64,000 nt of DNA. It comes from Triangularia verruculosa (Eukaryota; Ascomycota; Sordariomycetes; Sordariales; Podosporaceae). Location of the stretch: contig MU863943.1 in NCBI GenBank assembly GCA_033296885.1, positions 62,001 to 126,000 of the forward strand, read 5' to 3'. The notes under the pieces are model-generated. The model saw only the letters and a list, made by a program, of their open reading frames with translations, had not been told where the DNA came from and did not search any database. The position numbers were made by a program, and so were the translations under genes. Each line of letters opens with the position of its first letter. Positions within the stretch are counted from its first letter, which is position 1. Below, in pieces: positions 54,479 to 64,000 of the stretch.

Positions 54479-57355
54479 TCACTTCTCCTCTGCAGTGGCC
54501 GACAGAACCGTGTCCTCCTTCTCGTCCTTCTCCACCTTCTCTTCGACGATCGTCTCACCAGCCATGTTGGTCACCAGAGACTTGACCGTCTCGACAATTC
54601 CCTTCTTAGGCTCGACTTCCTCTTCCTTTTCAGGTTCAGCTTCAGGCTTAGAATCTTCGGGTCTTGGTTCCTCAACTTTAGGGTCTGCTGCCTTTGGTTC
54701 CTCGGCTTTAGGCTCCTCGGCCTTTGGTTCTTCAATCTTGGGCTCTTCCTTTGGTTCCTCAACCTTGGGCTCTTCCTTGGGTTCTTCGGCTTTAGTTTCC
54801 TCAACCTTCGGTTCCTCGGCTTCGGGCTCTTCAACCTTGGCTTCTGGCACCGGTTCGGGCTTTGACTCCTCAACAACAGGAGCCTCCTCCTTCTTCTCCT
54901 CAGCCTCCTTCTTCTCCTCAGCCTCCTTCTTCTCCTCAACCTCCTTCTTGGGCTTCTCAACAGGTGACTCCGGCTCACCCAGACTACGATGCCCACCACC
55001 AACACTGAGATCGCCCTCTTCAGGATCAATCTCAAAGAAGGTAAACGCCGACGACACGTTAAATGTGACCGTCGGTTTGGACTCCGCCTTAGGAGGCTCC
55101 TGCTTAGCACTAGGAGCTCTTCGTTGCGGACCCCTCGCCCTCCCCTTTCTCGCATCCACCAACGGAACTTTCTCCTTCTTCTCCTCCTCTTCCTTTACTT
55201 CCGCTGCCTCCTCCTTCTTAACCGGCGCCTGAGGACCAAGCTGAAGACGTCTATTCAGATCATTCATGAATCCAGCCTGCAGCGCTGCGATCTTCCCGCC
55301 TACTGGCCTAGCCGGCACAGCTGGCTTTTGTTTAGGAGGCGCAGCCGCTTCAGCAGGTTCTAACCCGCCAGAGGTGGGACCAGCCTTGACTGGTCGGGCG
55401 GGAATGGCAGGTTTGGGGCGCCCAGGAATGGCAGGCTTGTGATCATCACCAGAGACCTTGGGCTTAGGACGGGAGGGAATCTCGGGCTTTTTGGCGGCAG
55501 TGGCAGGAGAAGATGTCTCAACAGGCGAGGGAACAGCGTCGTCTTGCTGAGGAGTAGAGACAGTTGTTTCAAGTTGGAGAGACTCGGGGGTGTCCTCCCA
55601 GACGTCACGGCTAGGGAAGCGGTTGCGCATACCAGGACGAGACGCAGACTTGGTTTCGTTGGCGAGATGAGGTTGCTGCGTAGCCCAGAGAGGCTTTGCG
55701 CTCCGACCAGGAATGAAGCCATCAGCTCCACGTTCCTTGACTTCCTTCTCGGCAAGCTCCTCCTGATGGCGGGCAAATGCCTGGGCGGGAGTCTCTCCAT
55801 CCCTAGTAGGAGGGACGATGCTGGCGGCATGCTCGGCCTTGTCTTCACCTTCAAAGAGATCTGGGGTCGAGACCTCAGCCGTGTAGTAGACGGAGCTGGG
55901 TGCGTCTTCCCAGATGTCCGCGCTAGGGAAGCGCTGCTTCTTGACGCTCTTGGGCTTTTCCTCCTTGACGGGTTCCTTCTTGGGAGCCTTGTCGTCATCT
56001 TGGAAAAGAGGCTCATATTCCTCGACATCCTCAAGAGGAGTGGAACGGTGCTCAAACGAATGCTCCTTGTAAATGCTGGCAGGCCTGCTGGTGGGGCGGC
56101 TGGTGGGCTGTTCCTCGCTGGGAAGCTCAATAGCAGGCTGGTGAACATAGGGCGAGGGGTCCTTGGCAACTTCGTCCTCGGCGAGAATAGGCGCATCATA
56201 AGCTTCCTCCTCAATCGCGGGCGACTCGTTGTCGTTGAACATCACAGATCTCCTGCGGTTGGGCTCCTCGACGTGAATGACGTCACTAATAGAGGAAGCG
56301 CGACGGCCCTCCTTGTCCTTGTCGGAATCGGACATGACTGACGAGGGCTTCTTGGGAGAGGCAGGGCGAGGAGAGGCGACACGGGACGTCGACTCCTCCA
56401 AGGCTTGCCAGGCAACCTGGTCGGTGGGAGTGCCAGAGTAGTCCTTGACGCCAAGACCAGAGCCACGGGTGATAGTCTCGCGAACAATTTTGTTCAATTC
56501 CTCGCTGCTCATGGAGAAGTCCTTGACACGGTCGTAGTGGTGGAGCACATGTTCCTTCTTGAGAAGCTCGGGGTGCTTGTCAAAGTAGGCCTTGTCGAGT
56601 TTATCCTGAGGCCCAACACCATGACCATGCAAACCATAGCTTCCAGGGGGAAGGTTGCCACGGCTGGATGACCTGCGACTGTGGTGCTTCTTCTCAACAG
56701 TAGAGGGCGCAGGTGACGGGGCCTGGACATCGCCGGCATGTTTTAGCATGGGGACTTGAATGCCAATCTCGGGAATGCCATGCTCATCGTCGAAGTCGCT
56801 CTTAGCCGACAGCTGACTGGTAGTGCTGGCCTTCTTCTTAAGGCTTCGGTTCGAAGGCAGGGCGGCGGTGGAACCGTCGTTGCTGCTGGGTCTGCCGATA
56901 CCAAAGGCAGCGGCTCGGTCGCTGTCGGTGCGGGTGACGGCCATCACACGCTGCTTTGCGCTGGCGGCAGGCAAAGACGGCTTGGGCGCATGGAGCTTAA
57001 CATCCTCGCCAACGGTGCGGGTATGCTCAGGAGCGGTGCTCTCCTCGGTGGAGGGACTCGATTCTTGGGCGAGGTTGGCATATTCGGCACCCTCTTCGCC
57101 GAGTGAGGGTAGATCGACGGAGGTGGAACGAGGAATGGGTTCGGCATGGTTGCGGTCAGGATGAAGAGACTTGGACTTGACGAGAGGGCTTTCGTTAAGC
57201 GGCGAGGGAGCGAACCGGTCAGGGTTGGGACTTATTGAGCGCTGAAAGCGTCGGTTGGCAGGGCGTGGAGGGACCATTGGGGCGTCTGTTCTCTCTTGAC
57301 TCCTAGAGGGTCTTGGAGGTATGACAGGAGGTTGCTGAGCCGTTGTAGATGACAT
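54479..57355 (-). CDS. AIM21: Altered inheritance of mitochondria protein 21 homologue
   Basis: A 958-aa single-exon protein, largely disordered. It begins MSSTTAQQPPVIPPRPSRSQ; I use the ATG at 57355 (CCACCATGTC) rather than a further in-frame non-ATG codon. Proline-rich SH3-ligand motifs recur (IPPRPSRS, MVPPRP, IPARP, VPARP). A repeated motif RFPSADIWEDAPSS / RFPSRDVWEDTPES lies in the middle. The family block GGKIAALQAGFMNDLNRRLQ is intact, with LGPQAP following. The C-terminus has a Lys/Glu/Pro repeat array (EEPKAEEPK type). Yeast Aim21 binds actin-patch proteins through such motifs and limits barbed-end assembly. That role is inferred here. Confidence 0.88.
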   Translation of the reverse strand: MSSTTAQQPPVIPPRPSRSQERTDAPMVPPRPANRRFQRSISPNPDRFAPSPLNESPLVKSKSLHPDRNHAEPIPRSTSVDLPSLGEEGAEYANLAQESSPSTEESTAPEHTRTVGEDVKLHAPKPSLPAASAKQRVMAVTRTDSDRAAAFGIGRPSSNDGSTAALPSNRSLKKKASTTSQLSAKSDFDDEHGIPEIGIQVPMLKHAGDVQAPSPAPSTVEKKHHSRRSSSRGNLPPGSYGLHGHGVGPQDKLDKAYFDKHPELLKKEHVLHHYDRVKDFSMSSEELNKIVRETITRGSGLGVKDYSGTPTDQVAWQALEESTSRVASPRPASPKKPSSVMSDSDKDKEGRRASSISDVIHVEEPNRRRSVMFNDNESPAIEEEAYDAPILAEDEVAKDPSPYVHQPAIELPSEEQPTSRPTSRPASIYKEHSFEHRSTPLEDVEEYEPLFQDDDKAPKKEPVKEEKPKSVKKQRFPSADIWEDAPSSVYYTAEVSTPDLFEGEDKAEHAASIVPPTRDGETPAQAFARHQEELAEKEVKERGADGFIPGRSAKPLWATQQPHLANETKSASRPGMRNRFPSRDVWEDTPESLQLETTVSTPQQDDAVPSPVETSSPATAAKKPEIPSRPKPKVSGDDHKPAIPGRPKPAIPARPVKAGPTSGGLEPAEAAAPPKQKPAVPARPVGGKIAALQAGFMNDLNRRLQLGPQAPVKKEEAAEVKEEEEKKEKVPLVDARKGRARGPQRRAPSAKQEPPKAESKPTVTFNVSSAFTFFEIDPEEGDLSVGGGHRSLGEPESPVEKPKKEVEEKKEAEEKKEAEEKKEEAPVVEESKPEPVPEAKVEEPEAEEPKVEETKAEEPKEEPKVEEPKEEPKIEEPKAEEPKAEEPKAADPKVEEPRPEDSKPEAEPEKEEEVEPKKGIVETVKSLVTNMAGETIVEEKVEKDEKEDTVLSATAEEK

Positions 57356-59452
57356 GGTGGGCAAGCTCGGCGGAGGGTCAGGGCTGGTAGATATGCTGTG
57401 CGGTAGTGTCAAGGGAGGTGCCGTTGGTAGCTCGGTTGCGGTAGTGGAAAGAGGGACGAGCAAGTAGGACGGAGAGGATGGGTAGGATCGGGTTCGTGCG
57501 GAGAGCGGTACTACCAAGACAGTCGTATGTCTGGTGTCTGGGGAAGTACACTAAGGTAGCTCGTCTGGAACAACGGCAGGACTAGGTAGGTTAGCACATG
57601 CAACAGGAGATGTGCGAGATAAGCGCGCCCAACGGCTGAGGCTCTCGTCAATCAGACCCAAGAAGGGGCCCGGCGTGATAGCACGGTACTTGAGCTGCGC
57701 AGCCCTACAGCAGCAGATAACGAGTCACCGCCAGACCGACACAGATAGTGAGTGATGTGAAGGAAAACAGCTCAAGCTGATGCGGTTACATGACAGGAAG
57801 ATGTGGCTCCGCGTTCCAGAGCGAGCTGGAGAAGCGGCACGCTGCTATGGCGGATGTAAGGTAAATGTGCCTCCTCCTGCTGCGACCAAGCAAACAGCCG
57901 GAATGGCCCACGATGTCGCACAATGGGGATCAACGAGTCGGCCATCTGCAACTGGCGCATGGTGGTTTGGCACACCGCTTGCATCTGACTTGGGGGAGGT
58001 GTGGTGGGAAAAGGGGCTGATGGAGGGGCAGATGCCCATGTAAGTGGAGGGCGCGAGTCAAACTTACTTTTCGTAGTCGATGCCGTCGTTGGAGACGAAG
58101 AACAAAAGAGACAATTGCGATTGAATGTTTATGAGATGCTGTGCTCAAACTGGGCGGCGCTGGCGGGCCACTTATATCGCTACTTGGATGCCTTCTTCGT
58201 CATTTGCTACAAATTCGGTCTCCAGGAGTGGAGTGTGGCACTCTTGTTCGTACTGTGCACCCAAGAAGCTCTCCAATCTCGTGGTCTGTAATTGACTCTA
58301 CCTAATAAAGGAGGGACGTGGAGTCAACAGGTATCTGCACGTACTGCCTTGTACAGCTCAGCTCTCTCGCCCGATCACAGTAAGGCATGGCATCATCGAC
58401 TGCCGTCACGCCTTGCCCCTTTCACACCTTCAATTTGATCGAGCAGCTCATCAAATGTCGAGAAGTCATCAAGGTACACAGTCTAGCAGCACGGACCCAG
58501 GCACCTTTTCCCCTGATCTGGGCTGAGGTCGGTCATTTCTTCCCCACCATTTCCCCACCTCGAGATGGGCATCCACCTGGCGTGCTGGCCAGGATGGCTG
58601 ACAGAAGTTCTGTTCCTCACACCGATGAGGCCCGTCCTATTAATCGATGAGCTGTTCAGTCTAGCGTAGCAAAAAAACACCGTTCGGAAGAGGCTGCCGA
58701 GAACAGGTTCTCCAGATGGCGGGGTTTCCAAATCTTTACTGACGTGCGGGGTTCACTGGACGATTGAGAGCTTGACTATTCACGTGATGTGATTGGTTGG
58801 CTTTCAAGATCTACGTGTGATGCATCAGTGAACCGATACGGTGTACCTCCAAGCAAGACACAAGGACACGACGAAGACTTCGGCCATCTATCTTTTGATA
58901 TGTTGCATTGCAAAATCAGAGAATTCTTTCAGCTCGTGCCAATCATGGCAACCCCGCCCAGCGTTGTGTTCCGGTGACCGCCTTTTCGCGATACAAGACC
59001 GTTTTTCGACCTTTTCGAGAACTTCACAAACCGGCCAGCAGTTAACCAGTTCTCTTGGCAGCCTACCTATCTCTGCCTAGGCAATTCTAGCAGGTCGAAT
59101 CTCTCATCCGTGGTCCATGACCCTTCAAGAAGCACCTCACCACTCCCGAGGGGGTATCTCTGTCTGTGGCAACACGATTAGCAACAAAAACCACAAATTG
59201 TTCACGAACTGCAGAACGGCGGGAGCACAACAGCAACAGGCCCGGTGTGTGCTCCTTGCGCCTCACCAGCTTCCGTGCTTTCTCATCCTTCTAGAAGGAA
59301 CGCACGGACCAATCTCACTTACACGGGCACTTCAAGCACCATATCCATTTACAGATTTATCGCAAGTCTCGATTAGTTATCAGGCAGCAGAGAAACTTTC
59401 TGTGATGTTATCATTAAATACGATCTGACCACATCTAGTTCTCTCTCCCGCC
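57356..59452. other. Intergenic between AIM21 and the bZIP-like gene
   Basis: About 2.1 kb. It holds the AIM21 promoter and the bZIP-like gene's 3' UTR. A frame at 58387-58650 (+, 87 codons) starts with a good ATG but has no family resemblance and overlaps an antisense frame. Confidence 0.5.
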
Positions 59453-60317
59453 TTATTCTACACGCGTTGTCCTCACCAGTATCTCACAACCCTCCAGGAG
59501 AGGACTCCATTTTCTTACAAAACCCTCACTCAACTCCCATCCTTCCTCTCCCCATGGATCGCATAGTACCGCACATTCATCATCTTGATACCCTTGCGAG
59601 CCGCCATTTACCATATCACTGTAGAACTCGGCCGTGTCATACACATCTTGATACATGATCAAGTTATCTCTCAGCCTTGGAAACGGCACCGAGTCGATCC
59701 AACCTTTGTGTGGCACCCTTTGCTGCAATGGCGTTGGCCGCAACGAGGTCCGGTTTATATTCAAGGGTATGAGGAAAGCGCTTACGACAACATCGGGCAT
59801 ATAGGTTCGCAAGTTGTTATATTGAGCAAGCGGAATCCAGGAGCGGTCCGTCGCGTTCGAATCTCCGACCGGGACAGAGTCTGGTGGAGCGGGATAAGAC
59901 CGAGGGAAGGGCGCATTGTACCAAGCTATTGGTGCGACTTGAGCTGGGACCCTGCTACTCGACGGGTTGCAGGCGGCCGGAAGGGGCATAAACTCGGCGA
60001 TAGAGGATGGGTTGAAGTCGGAGAAAGCAGGTGGATTAGGCATCGGAACCGTTGGTGCGACGAAGAAATCGGCCGCATCTGCCGGCAGTGGATATCCTGC
60101 AGCCGATTCCTCGCGTGGCACCCCTGTTTGGTCTTGGTCTTTTTGTTTTGCAGCTGCCTTGCGTTTGCCTATACAACATCTCGAACAAGACTGGCCGTCA
60201 GTCACTTCCGAACAAGGAACATCATCTTGAGAACTTACGCCATGCCCGCTGATGAAGACGATTTTGCCGGCGCCTCCGCTCCACCGGATCCGTCACTCCT
60301 GTCCAGTCATCATCCAT
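59453..60317 (-). CDS. bZIP-like transcription factor with DUF3425 domain
   Basis: Predicted 264 aa from exon 1 (60317-60239) and exon 2 (60168-59453). The 70-nt intron (GTAAGT, branch CTGAC, acceptor TATAG) lies inside the basic region and joins VERRRRQNRLHQRAW to RKRKAAAKQKDQD. This is the DPxERRRxQNRxxQRAxRxRK pattern of fungal bZIP proteins. The C-terminal half has the DUF3425 signature: LRPTPLQQRVPHKGWIDSVP, FPRLRDNLI, then DPWGEEGWELSEGFVRKWSP. I see no leucine heptads after the basic region. Such proteins are nuclear regulators of unknown targets. Another intron acceptor just upstream of the ATG (GGCTAAC to ATGGCAG) suggests a 5' UTR intron or a further upstream exon. Confidence 0.85.
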
Positions 60318-61162
60318 CTCGAGAGCCTGCCATCAAGTCAGTGTTAGCCCAGGCAACAACTTAGGGTCCGCACGATATCGTTGACGCACTTCGCACAGTT
60401 CTTTCTTCCGATCGAGGACCAAGCAGTGCGCTCTTTGATCTGGGACTGTCATGATTTCGGATTCGGTGTGAGTGACCGACATGCTGACAAGCTCGCCGAC
60501 GGACTGAGGAGGGCTCGATTCAAATAGGCGAACGGTACATGATACCCTGACAGGCTGTGCATCTTGACCATCCTCCAAAGCAATCCACCTATATATCCAA
60601 TTCTCGTCTGTTGACCATCAACCCCTGATATCGAGAACGGAGAAAGCTTCTAGGACTATGCCAGCAACCGCGGAGATGCCATCTGATTGGCTGCTTGACC
60701 GCCAGCGGAAAACGACCGCATTGGTTGGCTTAGTTCGCATCGAGTTACCTCGCATTGCCGCAGCACCAGCCTTCCACTGGAACACGCTGCAGCCGGCTTA
60801 TAATCCGAGCTGTGGACACTGCCAAAGTCCGAGAATATTAGCCTCAAAATGGGAATCGCCTTGGGAATGTGGGTGACAAGGGGGATCAGTACTAATAGGG
60901 CGGTGCTCCTTTGCTCTGATGGGATGAGTAACGAGATGCCCTTTGCTGACCCTGTTCCCCTGTTCGGAAACCAAATTGCAAAAAAGTTTGCTGAGAATAG
61001 AAACGTCGAGAGAGAGACATATCACGACAGACAAGGGGCGGCGGGGCAGCAGCAACACCCATCATCAGCATCATCATCATCATCACAATACCCACAAAAT
61101 CCGTCCACTCCGGGGGGGAGTCAGTCAGCCACACATCACATCCAGTCACAATAGTGCACACA
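60318..61162. other. Intergenic, 5' flank of the bZIP-like gene
   Basis: No gene is certain. A minus-strand frame at 60333-60578 could be an upstream exon of the bZIP-like gene. A CAT/CAC-rich stretch lies near 61050-61090. Confidence 0.45.
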
Positions 61163-61453
61163 ATGAACGGCGGGAGCAGCAGTGACCAAACCACCACGGC
61201 TTCATCCGAACAACAACAACCTCGGCCGCCGTCCCCACCATCGCATCAACAACAACAACAACAACAGCACCAATGGACATCCTCGCCAGCTTCACCACTT
61301 GGCATCGTCTTTTTGTCAGCCTGTAACGAAGCCCCGACTTCTCAGGAGGCATATCTTCAGAACCATCTGAGTAATTACGCACGAAGCTATTATTCGACGC
61401 CACCACCTGCATCGGGGTCTAGTCCGCCGCCGGATTCTTCTTCGTCTCGTTGA
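61163..61453 (+). CDS. Possible small Gln/Ser/Pro-rich protein
   Basis: A 96-aa frame with a poly-Gln run (HQQQQQQQHQ), then an apparently ordered segment (LGIVFLSACNEAPTSQEAYL, NHLSNYARSYY) and a Ser/Pro tail. I do not recognise it. It may be a true small gene or a frame kept open by CAA repeats; the opposite strand is open too. Confidence 0.25.
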   Translation: MNGGSSSDQTTTASSEQQQPRPPSPPSHQQQQQQQHQWTSSPASPLGIVFLSACNEAPTSQEAYLQNHLSNYARSYYSTPPPASGSSPPPDSSSSR

Positions 61454-62537
61454 GAAAAAGAAAAGAAAAAAAAACAGATAAATTTCTCAGTTCCCGGGAG
61501 AGAGGATGATGGGATGGGTTTGGGCAGTTGCTAATTTTTTTTCTACTCTGGTGCGTGAACAGAAGGTTGGTTATTCACAGCGGATATGTGGCGATACAAC
61601 TGCAAAGAAACTCTGTTTTTTTGGTGCTGCATGTCATCGATTAACCTTGTCTCTTTCCCCTGTTGTTTGGGTCAGGTGTAGCGTCTGCAGTAGTAAGAAC
61701 TAACTTATGCTTAGGCAAGGTTCTTTTTTTTTCTTTTGGGTGGGGGGGGGGGGAGGGGTTTCTTTGAGGATGGGGTTTTCAAGGCGGATTTCATCGGTTC
61801 GAAGCCAACGTTGTCTCCCATCGAGAGTTTAAGGTTTCTGGTGGGGGGAGGATACGCAATGGGTTACTCTTGGATAGGCGAGTGGGTGAGTGGGCAGGAG
61901 ACAAAAGGTAGGGCAGGACGACTGGACGGGATTCGATTGGCTGGGATCTCCTCAGATCACTGAATTCAATCGCGTTTTCCTCGAATTTTGAGGTCGAATA
62001 CAGCAAGTATCATCACCGAAGGAGGGCGGCGGGCGGCGGGGAAAGGTGTGATATCAGCGTCTAACCAGGTTCTGGGACGGGACTAGGTTGGATGGTTCTG
62101 GAAGCTTTCTGCGGCGGAGACGGGTATTTTTCAGCCTCACCGGTGATCCGGTTCTGGTTTTTTGGAAGTGTTGTATGCATGACGTGCTGCGTTTTGGTGA
62201 CGGGAGGATCAAGAGGCTTGTTTTTTTCCCTTTTTGTCGTGGGGGGAGGGGAAGGGGGGGAAGTCCGAGGGGACAGGGGACGGAGGACAGGGGAAGGGGG
62301 CTTTGGGGTATAGGTTGATATGAAAGGATATACGAAACGTGGATCGGGCAGTAGGATACGAGGAATAGAGATGAGTAAGGGGACGGGAAACGAACCGTAG
62401 AAAAGAAAATATATAAAGATATGTGAACCTATCGCCGTATTAGTTCGGGCCGATCCAGAGTCTGGGACTTGGTTGCATGCAGATGTGATTCATGCTTACA
62501 GATGGGGGGGGGGCTTATTCAGCTTTTTGGTCCTTGC

Positions 62538-62560
62538 AGGTAGGTAGGTAGGTAGGTAGG
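62538..62560. repeat. GGTA tetranucleotide repeat
   Basis: About 5.5 units of AGGT/GGTA. Confidence 0.9.
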
Positions 62561-62732
62561 GCTGGAGATGGGCCGGGGGTGGGTTTTGCTGACGGGGGCT
62601 TGAAAGTTGTCTACCTTAGGTAATTTGGTTCTTGGCTATCAGATTCCACGGCCGGATTGGGGTATATCTTGCAAGTTGACGCAGCTGGGAACCTGGGGCA
62701 CATGCGCAATGTGGCGAGGCACATGGGGATGG

Positions 62733-62767
62733 GGCTGAGGGTATGGCTGAGGGTATGGCTGAGGGTG
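62733..62767. repeat. 12-nt tandem repeat GGCTGAGGGTAT
   Basis: Just under three units in tandem, in non-coding DNA. Confidence 0.85.
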
Positions 62768-63240
62768 AGGCTCGTGTAGTTGAGCATTCACATTTGAGAT
62801 ATTGTGCCGAGGGACGGGTGGTGGAGGGATTGCAGGTTGGCTGAATAAACCGCGGTCATGTCACAAGATGTTAACGATGTGGTTAAGTGTCTCGGTGTAA
62901 GGTATTGCGTTGATATTGATTTATTGGGCGAGATGAGCAGATATGTAATCATTGAGGAAGGGTGTAGATTCGACAACGAAATTCTCTGTTCCACTTTTTG
63001 CAAACTTGTCTCTTGAATAACCTCTGTCCTCTTTATTCGAGCCTCTTTGGTCCTCCTTTTGCTCCGTTTACTTCGTTGCTTTCGTTGACAGAGCCGCCAG
63101 CTATGGATTGTCTAGATAAAAATTATCAGTACAATCACGAAATTATGGCATATCGAAGAGGACAACATACCTGCCTGGGCCGAGCAAGCTGAACTATAGA
63201 TAGCGACTGAGCGCTCCCATCGTAACTTGTCCTCCGGTAG

Positions 63241-63458
63241 CACTGCCTCGGGATGTCAATCTAGATTTATTCCGTCTTGGCGGCAAAAGGCAGAAAAGCC
63301 TGGTCCAGTCATGGGGGGTACTGTTTGAGCCTACCGAGGCCAGCATGGAGTTTAACTAGCCTTGGGAGGTCGAGACAGAATGTCCACGGCTGAGCTAAAC
63401 CTCACTGCGTCTCACCGCTGAGATGGAATAAATCCAGATTGAGATCCCTGAGACAGTG
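63241..63458. mobile_element. MITE-like element with terminal inverted repeats
   Basis: A 218-bp stretch bounded by imperfect inverted repeats of about 43 bp. The left end begins CACTGCCTCGGGATGTCAAT, and the right end read on the minus strand begins CACTGTCTCAGGGATCTCAA. Both continue through ATCT(A/G)GATTTATTCC(G/A)TCT to GCGG. The outer three bases are TAG on both sides (63238-63240 and 63459-63461), a possible 3-bp target-site duplication. The interior, about 130 bp, has no coding potential. It looks like a non-autonomous DNA transposon. Most arm differences are C/T or G/A. Confidence 0.7.
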
Positions 63459-63775
63459 TAGAGGCGTTGAGTGTGATGGTCAAAGTGAGGTTGGAGTTGA
63501 GTGATGGGGGAAGAAAGGAGAAAAACGGCTGTCGAGGAGGGGCGGAGGGGGAGATGATATAACAGAGCTCGGGCCGTTGAACTGAACTAACGGACTTGCG
63601 GAGGGCAATGACAAGTGTGTTCCTATGTTTGTCATCATTCAGCTTTAAGCCATATAGTACCAAGACATTTTGATCTATTCCACCAGCACCAAACTTTTGT
63701 TTAACCTCCTATGCCCATTTTAAACTCCCAAAATAAACCACAAACAACCCCACCCTGACTCTATAGGTAGTAAGA
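63459..63775. other. Intergenic, 3' flank of the tubulin-tyrosine-ligase gene
   Basis: No gene seen. The last 100 bp probably belong to the 3' UTR of the next gene on the minus strand. Confidence 0.5.
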
Positions 63776-64000
63776 TCAAAACCGTCTCCCCAACTCAACC
63801 CCCCTAACCAACTCCATCCCCCCCTTTGTTCCCCCTCCCTCCTCCCCAGTCACAAACGGCCTCACCGCCGTCTCCACCACCGCCCTCCAGAACCCCTCCA
63901 CCACACTCGTCAGCCTCCCCGTCTGTTTAAAGTCCGGAAAACTATTCACCTCCAACAACCACACATCCTCCTCCGCATCCACCAGGAAATCAACCCCCCA
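63776..64000 (-). CDS. Tubulin-tyrosine ligase family protein, C-terminal end (truncated by window edge)
   Basis: The last 74 codons of a minus-strand gene. The frame is open to the window edge. The sequence GVDFLVDAEEDVWLLEVNSF followed by PDFKQTG is the ATP-grasp C-terminal motif of the TTL family, in which the Glu and Asn of LEVN bind Mg-ATP. The end reads VEGFWRAVVETAVRPFVTGE, then a Gly-rich stretch and a TGA stop at 63778-63776. The family ligates amino acids such as Tyr or Glu to proteins, mostly tubulin; the fungal member's substrate is not established by this fragment. Confidence 0.88.
   Translation of the reverse strand, partial: WGVDFLVDAEEDVWLLEVNSFPDFKQTGRLTSVVEGFWRAVVETAVRPFVTGEEGGGTKGGMELVRGVELGRRF

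Larger units (their letters stand above)
61454..63240. other. Long gene-poor interval with G-rich and short tandem repeats
   Basis: About 1.8 kb with no supported gene. G-rich tracts at 61740-61756 and 62239-62301 could form quadruplexes on the + strand. Tandem repeats are listed separately. Confidence 0.45.

Noticed and set aside
61796..61806. Perfect box B sequence GGTTCGAAGCC
   Set aside because: No box A upstream, no T stem pairing and no acceptor stem, so not a tRNA.

Overview
The window looks like a filamentous ascomycete chromosome segment, most probably Sordariomycetes (perhaps Sordariales). The evidence is dispersed single genes on both strands, short introns (mostly 50-95 nt) with GTATGT/GTAAGT-type donors, CTAAC/CTGAC branch points and YAG acceptors, orthologues of fungal housekeeping genes, and fungus-restricted families (proteins I read as DUF7820-, DUF7918- and DUF3425-like). 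There are no operons, phages, CRISPR arrays or biosynthetic clusters. The exon structures given here were built by hand from splice signals and reading-frame continuity.

Layout: 1-6 kb holds the 3' end of HMG-CoA synthase (+), a peroxisomal alpha/beta hydrolase ending in SKL (-), a tRNA-Val (+) and a BCS1-like AAA ATPase (-). From 6.1 to 13.1 kb is mostly gene-poor, with one Pro/Gly-rich hypothetical gene. From 13.1 to 25.3 kb are a single-pass membrane protein with a proline-rich ectodomain, a CCDC174 homologue, a small membrane protein, homoserine dehydrogenase HOM6 divergent from the tRNA m7G methyltransferase TRM8, and the Mdm1-type PXA-RGS-PX tether. From 26.6 to 33.7 kb are an Srp2-like SR protein, the DEAD-box helicase DBP9 and two hypothetical genes. 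From 34.8 to 47.7 kb are DNA2 (-) divergent from TRAPPC11 (+), then a DUF7918-like gene. From 50.2 to 64 kb are NTF2, TVP18, a tRNA-like sequence, AIM21 (-), a bZIP-like DUF3425 regulator (-), a MITE-like element and the 3' end of a tubulin-tyrosine-ligase-family gene (-).

The genes belong to unrelated processes: sterol and threonine/methionine synthesis, tRNA modification, ribosome biogenesis, splicing, DNA replication, Golgi traffic, nuclear import and actin. The window is therefore ordinary core genome with unusual details.

Three details stand out. (1) The SR-protein gene has a TAG stop followed by 157 further in-frame open codons of RS-rich sequence, plus a 6-nt microexon and an unusually long intron. 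(2) Several genes switch abruptly from C-rich to G-rich sense-strand codon choice along their length, with the same 5'-to-3' polarity in each. (3) A 218-bp element with long terminal inverted repeats, differing mainly by transitions, lies at 63.24-63.46 kb. NTF2 also carries a 21-nt microexon, and the DUF7918-like gene appears to use a GC-AG intron.
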